Of a DNA stretch of 5,848 bases, positions 1 through 5,848 are shown one piece after another. The translations under genes and the position numbers were made by a program. Under the pieces are notes generated by a model. The model was not told the DNA's origin, did no database searches, and was given only the letters and a program-made list of their open reading frames with translations. How positions within the stretch are numbered: the stretch's first letter is position 1; every line of letters begins with the position of its first letter. Source of the stretch: an uncultured Verrucomicrobiota bacterium (GTDB taxonomy: Bacteria; Verrucomicrobiota; Verrucomicrobiia; Opitutales; Opitutaceae); contig CAIXIZ010000335.1 in NCBI GenBank assembly GCA_903919625.1, positions 1 to 5,848 on the forward strand, given 5' to 3'.

Positions 1-157
1 CGGCGAGCTCGGCCTCACGTCTTCCGATGAGTGTCACCCGCGCACCGGCGGCGTGCATGGCACGGGCAATGGCCAGGCCGATGCCGCTGCCGCCTCCCGT
101 AATGAGCGCATGTTCGCCCCGGAGCGAAAAAACATCGGGAAATACAGGTGATTTCAT
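1..157 (-). CDS. Short-chain dehydrogenase/reductase, N-terminal part (truncated by window edge)
   Basis: Only the first 52 codons lie in the window; the gene continues beyond base 1. The translation begins MKSPVFPDVFSLRGEHALIT and runs into TGGGSGIG at residues 20-27. This is the TGxxxGxG dinucleotide-binding signature of classical SDR enzymes, placed at the end of the first beta strand as expected. After the second strand, VTLIGRRE (residues 41-48) has two arginines where basic residues often favour NADP(H) over NAD(H); that preference is inferred. Catalytic Ser, Tyr and Lys are outside the window, so the substrate cannot be named. The ATG at 157 gives the normal short lead before the Rossmann fold; no Shine-Dalgarno sequence precedes it. 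It follows the homocysteine methyltransferase gene by 44 bp on the same strand and may be cotranscribed with it. The family call is firm, the specific function unknown. Confidence 0.85.
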   Translation of the reverse strand, partial: MKSPVFPDVFSLRGEHALITGGGSGIGLAIARAMHAAGARVTLIGRREAELA

Positions 158-201
158 GAATATTGCGGAGCGGGGCCGGCAATCGCTTCCACGCTGCTGC
201 G

Positions 202-1110
202 TCAATGCGTCCGGGTGAACTCATCCACCTTGCGGCGAATCTCGCGGGTGTGATCCGGGGTGCTGCCACAACACGACCCGACGATGCCCACTCCGGCCTC
301 CAGTACGGCCGGCACTTCCCGTGCGGTATCGGCGGGGAGCTGCTTATAGACCGCCTTAAGGTTCTCCAAGACGGGCAGCCCCGCGTTTGGCTGCACCATG
401 ATCGGCAGCGTGCAATGTTCCCGGTAGAGACGGGCGACAATCGCCGCCCCTTTCATGTCCATGCCGGTGCCGCAGTTGAGCGCCACGATGTTCGCCCCAT
501 GCTCTTGGACAAACTCCGCCGCCTGTTCGGGCGAAATGCCCATCATGGTTTTATAGAATGTGCCGTCGGTCGAGAGGTCATAGGCCAGCGATGCGATGAT
601 GCTCGGGGCATGGGCGGCTTTCGCCGCCTCAATCGCCAGGCCAAGTTCCTCCAGCCCGGTCTGCGTCTCGATGATGATCGCATCCGCTCCGGCGCCCACC
701 AGTTCCTTGCACTGTTCCTCCAGCGCCGCCAATGCCTCCGTCTCCGTCAGCTCGCCGTAAGGTTCCAGCAGGGCGCCCAGCGGGCCGACATCCCCGAGCA
801 CAAAGCCGGGCCGCCCGCCAAACGCTTCGCGGGCAATGCGGACGCCGGCGCGGTTGATCTCCGCCAGATCCTTCTCATGGCCGTGCCGGCGCAGCATCAG
901 CCGGCTCCCGCCAAAGGTGTTCGACAGGATGCAGTCCGCGCCGGCTTCGGCGTAGCGGCGCTGGATGGCGAGCACGCGGTCCGGATGGGAGAGATTCCAC
1001 GCCTCGCCGCAGTTGCCCTGCTCCAAACCGGCGAGCATGAGCTGCGTGCCCATCGCACCATCGCCGACCAGCCGGCGCTCACGGATAATTTCGTGCAAAA
1101 GTGGTTTCAT
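202..1110 (-). CDS. Stand-alone homocysteine S-methyltransferase (MetH N-terminal-domain type)
   Basis: This 302-residue protein is a single homocysteine-binding (S-methyltransferase, BHMT/MetH-like) barrel. GDGAMGTQLM (residues 16-25) matches the barrel start of MetH-type enzymes, and SNTFGGSR (63-70) and IIETQTGLEEL (146-156) match later strands. The three zinc-ligand cysteines of the family are visible: Cys213 in LNCGTG and Cys280-Cys281 in GSCCGSTPDHTREI. PNAGLP (241-246) is also typical. Such enzymes move a methyl group to zinc-activated homocysteine to make methionine. The methyl donor is open: no folate-, cobalamin- or SAM-reactivation domain of full-length MetH is present, so it must take methyl from a small donor or from a separate corrinoid protein. 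It has no signal peptide, so it is cytosolic. It lies 84 bp after the amidohydrolase stop. The ATG at 1110 starts right at the barrel; no Shine-Dalgarno is evident. Confidence 0.88.
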   Translation of the reverse strand: MKPLLHEIIRERRLVGDGAMGTQLMLAGLEQGNCGEAWNLSHPDRVLAIQRRYAEAGADCILSNTFGGSRLMLRRHGHEKDLAEINRAGVRIAREAFGGRPGFVLGDVGPLGALLEPYGELTETEALAALEEQCKELVGAGADAIIIETQTGLEELGLAIEAAKAAHAPSIIASLAYDLSTDGTFYKTMMGISPEQAAEFVQEHGANIVALNCGTGMDMKGAAIVARLYREHCTLPIMVQPNAGLPVLENLKAVYKQLPADTAREVPAVLEAGVGIVGSCCGSTPDHTREIRRKVDEFTRTH

Positions 1111-1194
1111 GACCGGATGAAGTTAACTGGGGAAAGCCGGAAGGCAATGGGATGCGTGGTCAACGGTTGAATCCGGGGACAGTAAGTATTGCGC

Positions 1195-2487
1195 TTACAG
1201 GCCCCGGTCATCGCCGGTTTCATTCGTGGGAAAGACCTCGCCGTCGAACACGACCGTGCGGGCTTTCCCGAGATTGGCCACCGTCCGCACCGGCGGGTGG
1301 CGGGTTAGGATAAAGCGGCTGCGCCAGCCGGGCGCGATCCGGCCGAATTTCTCCTGAAAGCCCAAGCGTGCCGCGCCGGCGCCGGTCGCCGCATGAATGA
1401 CGGCCAGCGTCGGCAGGCCGGCGCGTTCCATCAGCTCCAGTTCCCGCAGCAGTCCGAAACCATGCGCCACCCCCACCGAACCGGCATCGCTGCCGGCGAC
1501 AATCGGCACCCCCAGGGCGTGCGCCTTGACCAGGCTGGCGGCATGTTGGTCGAGAATTTTTTGGAGGTTGGCGGTGACGGCGGCGTCCCACCCCATCAAT
1601 GCCGCGTGGTCGACCTGCTCCTGCACGGGTGCAAACGTGGGCACCCACGCCGTTTGCCAGTCCCGCATCCGGGACAGCTGGTCGTCACGCACGAAGTAGC
1701 CATGCTCAACGGAATCCACTCCCCCCTCTATCACGCGTTCGATCCCGGTGTCGCCAGAGGCATGGGCGAAGGTCTGCCGGCCCAATGATTTCGCGGCGGC
1801 CACCAGCTGGCTGATCTCCTCCGTCGTCATTTGTGGTTCGGTCGTGACGGCGCCTGCCTTGAAATTAATGATGCCGGTGGGGATGAGTTTGATGCGGTCG
1901 GCCCCGGCGGCGACGCGCGCCGCCACGCACGCCTGCGGCGTTGGATAATCCTCGAGCGCACCGGCCATGAAGCTGCCGTATCGCCCGCGGTGGAAAATGG
2001 CCGCCCCCGGACTTTCGTAATAGGGCATGAGCGGCCGCGCCGCGCCCTTGCCGAGGGCGCTCAAGGCCAGGCCGACCCCGTCCTTGTCGCCAGCATCACG
2101 CACCGCCGTGACCCCGAGCCGCACGAGCTGGCCGAGCCGGTCACGGGCGCGGGCGAGCAGTTCGGCCGGCGGCAGTTTGAGATAGGCCGCCCGGGCCGCG
2201 AGATCGAGTTCGCCGCCGGCCAGAAACAGATGCGCGTGCGCCTCGGTCAGGCCGGGCAGCAGCGTGACATCGGGCGCCGCAAGGTCCGGCAAGGTCTGGC
2301 CGGGACGCAATTGCTCCGCCGGAGGCAGGCGGCCATCGGTGCCAACAAAACGGATGCTTTCGCTGTCGTAGACGACATGGGCATCGCGCGCCGGTGCGTT
2401 CGTCGAACCGTCGAGCAACGTGCCGACGTGCAACCAGACCGGTCGCTCCCGGGTGGCGGCGGGGAGGTGCAGCGGGGTGTCGTTCAT
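1195..2487 (-). CDS. Metal-dependent amidohydrolase, imidazolonepropionase-like (COG1228 type)
   Basis: The protein is 430 residues from the ATG at 2487. It shows the amidohydrolase-superfamily layout: a small N-terminal strand domain, PGLTEAHAHL (residues 78-87) with metal ligands His84 and His86, a probable carboxylated Lys200 in RIKLIPTG, His242 in FAHASGD, His262 in VEHGYF, Asp334 in AGSDAGS, and a C-terminal return to the strand domain with GRIAPGWRSRFIL. The set fits a hydrolase acting on cyclic amides, dipeptides or related C-N bonds; the substrate is not predictable. No signal peptide is present. The reading frame is open 47 codons further upstream, but that part overlaps the flavoprotein gene. 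The chosen ATG overlaps the flavoprotein stop as ATGA (2484-2487), which points to translational coupling and explains the lack of a strong ribosome binding site. Its operon place after a LodA/LodB-like pair suggests a related substrate, but this is inference. Confidence 0.88.
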   Translation of the reverse strand: MNDTPLHLPAATRERPVWLHVGTLLDGSTNAPARDAHVVYDSESIRFVGTDGRLPPAEQLRPGQTLPDLAAPDVTLLPGLTEAHAHLFLAGGELDLAARAAYLKLPPAELLARARDRLGQLVRLGVTAVRDAGDKDGVGLALSALGKGAARPLMPYYESPGAAIFHRGRYGSFMAGALEDYPTPQACVAARVAAGADRIKLIPTGIINFKAGAVTTEPQMTTEEISQLVAAAKSLGRQTFAHASGDTGIERVIEGGVDSVEHGYFVRDDQLSRMRDWQTAWVPTFAPVQEQVDHAALMGWDAAVTANLQKILDQHAASLVKAHALGVPIVAGSDAGSVGVAHGFGLLRELELMERAGLPTLAVIHAATGAGAARLGFQEKFGRIAPGWRSRFILTRHPPVRTVANLGKARTVVFDGEVFPTNETGDDRGL

Positions 2488-3626
2488 CTGGGAGCTAGTT
2501 CCATGGGGAAGGCCGGGAGCATGGTGGCCGGCCCGGACCGCGCAAGACGGCGTTGCCAGAACGGTTGTTCTTGCCAGCGCGTTTCGGCGGCGTAGACCGC
2601 CGCGCGCTGGTGCAAAAACCGCCCCCACAGGCCATCTCCCATGGCGTCATAATCCGCCATGTCTTGGGCGGTGCCCGATAATATTTTCTGCAACCCCAGC
2701 GCCGCATGGTGGCCGGTGAGCAGGCCATGAAACAATCCCTCGCCCGACAGGGGATCAAACGCTTGCGCCGCATCGCCCACCGCCACCCAGCCCGGGCCGG
2801 ATGAAGCGTTGAGCCGGCTGGAATGTGCCGAGGTCAGTTTCGGCGCCGCATCGAAAACCTGGCCCGGCAATTCCCGCAGGATACGCAGGTGGTGGGTTGC
2901 TCCCAGTCGGGCGCTAAACCAGTCCGGCGAACGCCATTGCTGGCCGGGCAGCAGGTCGGCATCAGTCTGCAACGCCAGTACCCTGCGGCCGTCCGGCAGC
3001 AGCGCGGAATACCACCAGCCATCCGCCCCGGCCTCGATCCAGGTGCGGGCGTCGGCATCGCCACCGGCGGTGGACGACGCGATGGCATGGACGGAAACGA
3101 GCTGGTCCAGCGTTTCTCGGACAACTCCCAGCTGCCGCGCCACCTGGGAACCGCGACCGGAGGCATCAACCAGCCATTGGGCGGCATAGGCCGTTTCGCC
3201 GGCCTGGACCACCCAACCACCACCCGGTTTTCGTTCAAACGATTGTGCCGTAACGCCGCGCCGGACATCGGCGCCGGCCTGCTCGGCTGCGCCTAGCAGC
3301 ATGGTTTCAAATTTTACCCGGTCCAGTTGCCACGCCGTGCCATGTGGGTTGAAAATAAAATCTTTCTCCACCACCGCCGGGCCGCCCCAGGCGCAGCAGT
3401 TGCCCGGGGACGGCAGCGGCCCGTCCTCCAGAAATTTTTCCCAGACCTCGAGTGCGGTCAGGATCTGTCGTGATTCTGGCGCAAGGGTCTCACCTATTTT
3501 CCAAGTTGCCGACGGACGGGCCTCGAGCAGGATACAGCGGCGGCCAGCCCGAGCCAGCGCCAGCGCTGTGGTGGCGCCCGCCGGTCCGCCTCCAATCACG
3601 AGGACTTCGGTTTCCAATATGGCCAT
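2484..3626 (-). CDS. LodB/GoxB-like FAD-dependent flavoprotein (CTQ maturation factor)
   Basis: The 380-residue protein opens with MAILETEVLVIGGGPAGATT, an FAD-binding Rossmann fold with GGGPAG at residues 12-17 and the ribose-binding Glu35. GETLAP (45-50) resembles the GESLPP motif of the tryptophan-halogenase/LodB-like group. CCAWGGP (77-83), the helix around QLDRVKFETML (100-110) and GDAAQAFDPLSGEGL (284-298), the second FAD motif, follow in the expected order. Known LodB and GoxB are required to form CTQ in their partner oxidase; this role is inferred here mainly from the adjacent lodA-like gene 26 bp upstream, the usual lodA-lodB order. Length is close to characterised LodB (about 370 residues). 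It lacks a signal peptide, so it acts in the cytoplasm. A GTG start at 3689 would add 21 unlikely residues overlapping the oxidase gene, so ATG 3626 is preferred. Alternatively it could be another flavin monooxygenase or reductase of this group. Confidence 0.82.
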   Translation of the reverse strand: MAILETEVLVIGGGPAGATTALALARAGRRCILLEARPSATWKIGETLAPESRQILTALEVWEKFLEDGPLPSPGNCCAWGGPAVVEKDFIFNPHGTAWQLDRVKFETMLLGAAEQAGADVRRGVTAQSFERKPGGGWVVQAGETAYAAQWLVDASGRGSQVARQLGVVRETLDQLVSVHAIASSTAGGDADARTWIEAGADGWWYSALLPDGRRVLALQTDADLLPGQQWRSPDWFSARLGATHHLRILRELPGQVFDAAPKLTSAHSSRLNASSGPGWVAVGDAAQAFDPLSGEGLFHGLLTGHHAALGLQKILSGTAQDMADYDAMGDGLWGRFLHQRAAVYAAETRWQEQPFWQRRLARSGPATMLPAFPMELAPR

Positions 3627-3652
3627 GTGCGGGTTTAAATCGCCAGGAAAGC

Positions 3653-5614
3653 TCAGCCTAAGTTTATTTTTCCGACAGCTTTTCGCCACCGCTCGGCGAT
3701 CTGCCGGTAGGCGCGCCCCACGGCATTGCGCGCACCGGGCCGCTCCTCGGGCAGCACCAGATCGGGTTTTGACTCGACGAACATCTGGGCGGGCAGTTGC
3801 GCGGCATCGGTGGCTCCCGGTCGTGCCTCGATCAGTCCAACCCGGTGAAAATTTGTGACCATCTGGTTGGGGTCATCCCCCAGCCCCCGAAACCAGTTGC
3901 GCCGGGTGGCAAATGCCGCCTGACGCCGGGCGATCGGCTGCGTGACATCGACCGCGACCCGATAGTCGGACTCAGCCAGCACTTCATTCGGCACCCGCGC
4001 CGGCCAGAAGGTGGGCAGGCTTTCCGATGTGCGAAACACGTCGTAAGCCCAGAGACAGGACGCCGTGTCGGTCTGCCACGGGATGGCCATCCAACGGGTC
4101 AGGTCGCCGGGGCCGGAGGCGCTGAGCGGACCGTTGGCGGCGAGCGCGGTCACGGGCGTGAGAATTTCGCCATAGTCCGGCTCGGCTTGGTCCGGCGGAC
4201 GGCGGCGGAGCCGCAGATGACCGATATAAAGCGAGCGATGGCGGATCGGCCAGGTGACCTCGCAACCGGGGTGAAAGGCATCCGCCACGCAAAAAGCCAG
4301 CGCCGCCTCGTCCAGCGCCGACGGCTGCTCGGTCAGCGGGAAATCAGCAAGCGACTTTGGCGCCGGCGGCGCGGTGGCCAGGTCGTTGATAAAATCACCG
4401 TCCGCCCATTTTTTCAGCCAGCCCAGATGCAGGTCGGAGACGGGCGCCATGCTGCGTTCCACGCGGACGGTCACATCCGGTTCGTTGTTATTGAGCGAAT
4501 CCCACGCATCGCCATAGAGAAACGGCCAGAGTAATTTCCCGAGGCGGCCGTCTTTCGGGTTGCGAAATTTCTCAAATATTTCCCGCCGCAACGCGCGGTT
4601 GGCTTCTGCCGCGTCGGCCAGCCGCGGCAGGATCTTGTCGGCGTCATATTCCGCCCCGAAGCCAAACACGGTGGCAAAGCCGTGGTTGACCCATTGCAGG
4701 CCGGACAGCCGGCGGAAAATCGGGGCGATGTGCCGGGTAAACGAGACTTTCTCCGGTGCTTTGCTAAACCCCCAGGCGACGGCACAATCGAACATCAGGT
4801 CATGCAGCGTCCTCACCGTCTTCAACGCCGGTGCATAGTTGGGCGGCCCCACCACCACCCAGGCCCCTTCGACCGGCAGCGCACGACCCTCCAGCGTGAC
4901 CTGTGCCTCTACCGGGCCGTCAGCAATGTCGTCATGCCAGTTGTCGTTGTTGGCAAACTCCTGCGTCGGCTGCCCATTGAGTGCCCGCGAGAGCCCAAAT
5001 CCGCCCAGCACCAGCAGCCGGCCAGACTCATCGGTGCGCAGTTCGCCAAGCGGAACCGGGAGGTTGCGAAACTTTCCCGTGTCAAACTGATATGCGGCGC
5101 CCGACACCGCCTTGCCGGTGATGGTTCGCGGGCCGGGATCAATCACGAGTTGGGCACGTGCCGCTCCGCGGATCTGCGGATTGCGGCGGCGCGACAGGGC
5201 GGCACCCGGTTGAGCCGCTTCCGGGAGGTCGAGGGCAAGTTGGAATTGATACCACGCGCCTTTCTTATTGGCCAGATGAGCGTGCCAAGTGACAGTCGCA
5301 TTGTCCGCCGTCAGTTCCCGCACGACTTCCCCGGCTGCATTGTAACCGTAAATCCGGAACCGTGCGGCCTGCCGCTTGAGCGCACCTTTCTTGTCCTTGT
5401 AGGAACCGGCCGGCAGGGCCGGCTCGGCAGGTGCCTCGGGGCCGAGAAAAAACCCGTCCCGGCTGTTGCCCACCCGCGCAATCCCAATGGCCGGATGGAT
5501 CTTCGCGTGGGTGATGACGCGGTCGTCGCCTACTGTCGCCGCGCCGCTCCGGGTGGCCCAGCCCAGCCCCGGGAGTGTGGCCAGAAACGCGAGAAATTTG
5601 CGGCGGGAAAGCAT
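3653..5614 (-). CDS. LodA/GoxA-family CTQ-dependent oxidase with Tat signal peptide
   Basis: The 653-residue protein is recognised from IHPAIGIARVGNS (residues 39-51), NNDNWHDDIADGPV (222-235) and PGDLTRWMAIPWQTD (502-516), conserved blocks of the lysine epsilon-oxidase/glycine oxidase family. These enzymes carry cysteine tryptophylquinone made from one Cys and one Trp of the chain, and deaminate an amine or amino acid oxidatively, releasing H2O2 and ammonia. Candidate cofactor residues are Cys442 (FCVADAFHPG) or Cys451, with Trp508 or Trp513. The N-terminus, MLSRRKFLAFLATLPGLGWA then TRSGAA, is a Tat signal: twin Arg at 4-5, hydrophobic core, likely cleavage near residue 26. This fixes the start at ATG 5614; an in-frame TTG at 5656 would bury the twin arginines. 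The substrate is unknown; length is a little under LodA (about 726). It is the first gene after serS and begins the operon with the LodB-like gene. Confidence 0.9.
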   Translation of the reverse strand: MLSRRKFLAFLATLPGLGWATRSGAATVGDDRVITHAKIHPAIGIARVGNSRDGFFLGPEAPAEPALPAGSYKDKKGALKRQAARFRIYGYNAAGEVVRELTADNATVTWHAHLANKKGAWYQFQLALDLPEAAQPGAALSRRRNPQIRGAARAQLVIDPGPRTITGKAVSGAAYQFDTGKFRNLPVPLGELRTDESGRLLVLGGFGLSRALNGQPTQEFANNDNWHDDIADGPVEAQVTLEGRALPVEGAWVVVGPPNYAPALKTVRTLHDLMFDCAVAWGFSKAPEKVSFTRHIAPIFRRLSGLQWVNHGFATVFGFGAEYDADKILPRLADAAEANRALRREIFEKFRNPKDGRLGKLLWPFLYGDAWDSLNNNEPDVTVRVERSMAPVSDLHLGWLKKWADGDFINDLATAPPAPKSLADFPLTEQPSALDEAALAFCVADAFHPGCEVTWPIRHRSLYIGHLRLRRRPPDQAEPDYGEILTPVTALAANGPLSASGPGDLTRWMAIPWQTDTASCLWAYDVFRTSESLPTFWPARVPNEVLAESDYRVAVDVTQPIARRQAAFATRRNWFRGLGDDPNQMVTNFHRVGLIEARPGATDAAQLPAQMFVESKPDLVLPEERPGARNAVGRAYRQIAERWRKAVGKINLG

Positions 5615-5782
5615 CGGCAACCAAACCGATGAAGCGCCGGGACAACCAAAAGACAATCCGAGAACGCGGCCGGCCGACAGCCAACGACTTCAGGCCGCCT
5701 GCGCGAGACCGGAGCAATATTTCCTCGAAGCGATCATCCTGACCTATGGCCCGTCTGACTCGTATGCCTGCTGGCGGGCCGG
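5615..5782 (-). other. Intergenic region between serS and the lodA-like gene
   Basis: These 168 bp lie between the serS stop and the Tat-signal ATG and are the likely place for the operon promoter. I looked for a sigma70-type -35/-10 pair and for a -24/-12 pair on the minus strand and found none I would defend. An in-frame TTG at 5656 and the codons after it look non-coding. A 10-bp perfect palindrome (CGGCCGGCCG, 5667-5676) is present but is ordinary for such GC-rich DNA. No ribosome binding site precedes ATG 5614. Confidence 0.5.
5748..5780 (-). terminator. Stem-loop just after serS, possible terminator without U-tract
   Basis: A perfect 6-bp inverted repeat, GGCCCG (5775-5780 on the minus strand) and CGGGCC (5748-5753), encloses a 21-base loop and starts two bases after the serS stop codon. 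Its position suits transcript-end processing or termination. However, the stem is short, the loop is long and no U-run follows (the next bases read ATAGGTCAGG on the minus strand), so intrinsic termination is doubtful. If it does not terminate, the lodA-like operon could receive read-through from serS. Confidence 0.25.
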
Positions 5783-5848
5783 TCACGCAAAACTCAAAAT
5801 ATCTTTGCCAAAGTAGGGCGCCAGTGCCGCCGGGATTTTTACCCGGCC
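5783..5848 (-). CDS. serS: Seryl-tRNA synthetase, C-terminal end (truncated by window edge)
   Basis: The minus-strand frame that enters at base 5848 reads GRVKIPAALAPYFGKDILSF, then A and a TGA stop at 5783-5785. This matches the conserved C-terminal tail of bacterial seryl-tRNA synthetase, in which a glycine and basic residue lead into a beta strand, then V/I-P-x-x-L-x-P-Y-(M/F)-x-G; the E. coli enzyme ends [20 protein letters not shown]. SerRS charges tRNA-Ser (and tRNA-Sec) with serine in the cytoplasm. Only 21 residues are present, so the call rests on this tail alone. A frame this short is easily missed, but the match in sequence and in distance to the stop is good. It is an ordinary housekeeping gene and anchors the window in a chromosome. 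Confidence 0.75.
   Translation of the reverse strand, partial: GRVKIPAALAPYFGKDILSFA

Noticed and set aside
163..1170. Long plus-strand open frame (335 codons) opposite the homocysteine methyltransferase
   Set aside because: Its translation is Arg-, Gln- and His-rich with no recognisable motif, and it lies antisense to a gene with clear zinc-ligand motifs. It is a GC-driven shadow frame.
1111..1194. Promoter for the methyltransferase gene with TTGACC (1158-1163, minus strand) as -35
   Set aside because: No acceptable -10 hexamer lies 15-19 bases downstream.
1182..1198. GTAAG/CTTAC inverted repeat at the amidohydrolase stop codon, a possible terminator
   Set aside because: The arms are only 5 bp, one of them overlaps the stop codon, and no T-run follows on the minus strand.
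1831..2595. Plus-strand open frame of 254 codons across the amidohydrolase/flavoprotein junction
   Set aside because: It crosses two well-supported minus-strand genes and its translation shows no known motif.
2488..2628. 47-codon N-terminal extension of the amidohydrolase
   Set aside because: It overlaps the end of the flavoprotein gene, its residues look like out-of-frame translation, and the ATGA junction at 2484-2487 gives a natural start.
4682..5632. Plus-strand open frame of 316 codons opposite the lodA-like gene
   Set aside because: Low-complexity basic composition and no family features. The opposite strand carries the conserved LodA/GoxA blocks.
5803..5813. Short inverted repeat CTTTGCCAAAG, a possible operator
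   Set aside because: It is within serS codons (Y-F-G-K-D) and only 5 bp per arm, so chance is the simplest explanation.
5829..5847. Perfect GCCGGG/CCCGGC inverted repeat with a 7-base AT loop, looking like a terminator
   Set aside because: It lies inside the serS coding end (codons for RVKIPA) and has no U-run on the minus transcript.

Overview
The window looks like bacterial chromosome of high GC content (low-to-mid 60s percent by eye). All genes are tightly packed and read from the minus strand. No start codon is preceded by a clear Shine-Dalgarno sequence. This, with the general protein style, would fit a verrucomicrobial (Opitutaceae-like) or similar lineage. That placement is an impression from the sequence, not a search result.

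In transcription order (right to left): the last 21 codons of a seryl-tRNA synthetase gene (serS, 5783-5848, cut by the window edge); a 168-bp intergenic region with a stem-loop just after serS; a LodA/GoxA-family cysteine tryptophylquinone (CTQ) oxidase precursor with a twin-arginine signal peptide (3653-5614); a LodB/GoxB-like FAD flavoprotein (2484-3626); a metal-dependent amidohydrolase of the imidazolonepropionase-like (COG1228) group whose ATG overlaps the flavoprotein stop codon (1195-2487); a stand-alone homocysteine S-methyltransferase resembling the N-terminal module of MetH (202-1110); and the first 52 codons of a short-chain dehydrogenase/reductase (1-157, cut by the window edge).

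The centre of the window is the lodA-lodB-like pair. In characterised systems the flavoprotein is needed to build the CTQ cofactor in the LodA/GoxA polypeptide, and the mature enzyme oxidatively deaminates an amine or amino acid, releasing H2O2 and ammonia. Here the oxidase has a Tat signal and the flavoprotein has no signal. A sensible model is that CTQ is made in the cytoplasm and the folded oxidase is then exported. The amidohydrolase is translationally coupled to the flavoprotein, so it belongs to the same transcriptional unit. Its link with a CTQ oxidase is the least expected part of the layout. The homocysteine methyltransferase (84-bp gap) and the SDR (44-bp gap) may be in the same transcript or in a second one; nothing in the sequence decides this. 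There is no gene-free stretch over 300 bp, and I saw no mobile element, CRISPR array, tRNA or rRNA.
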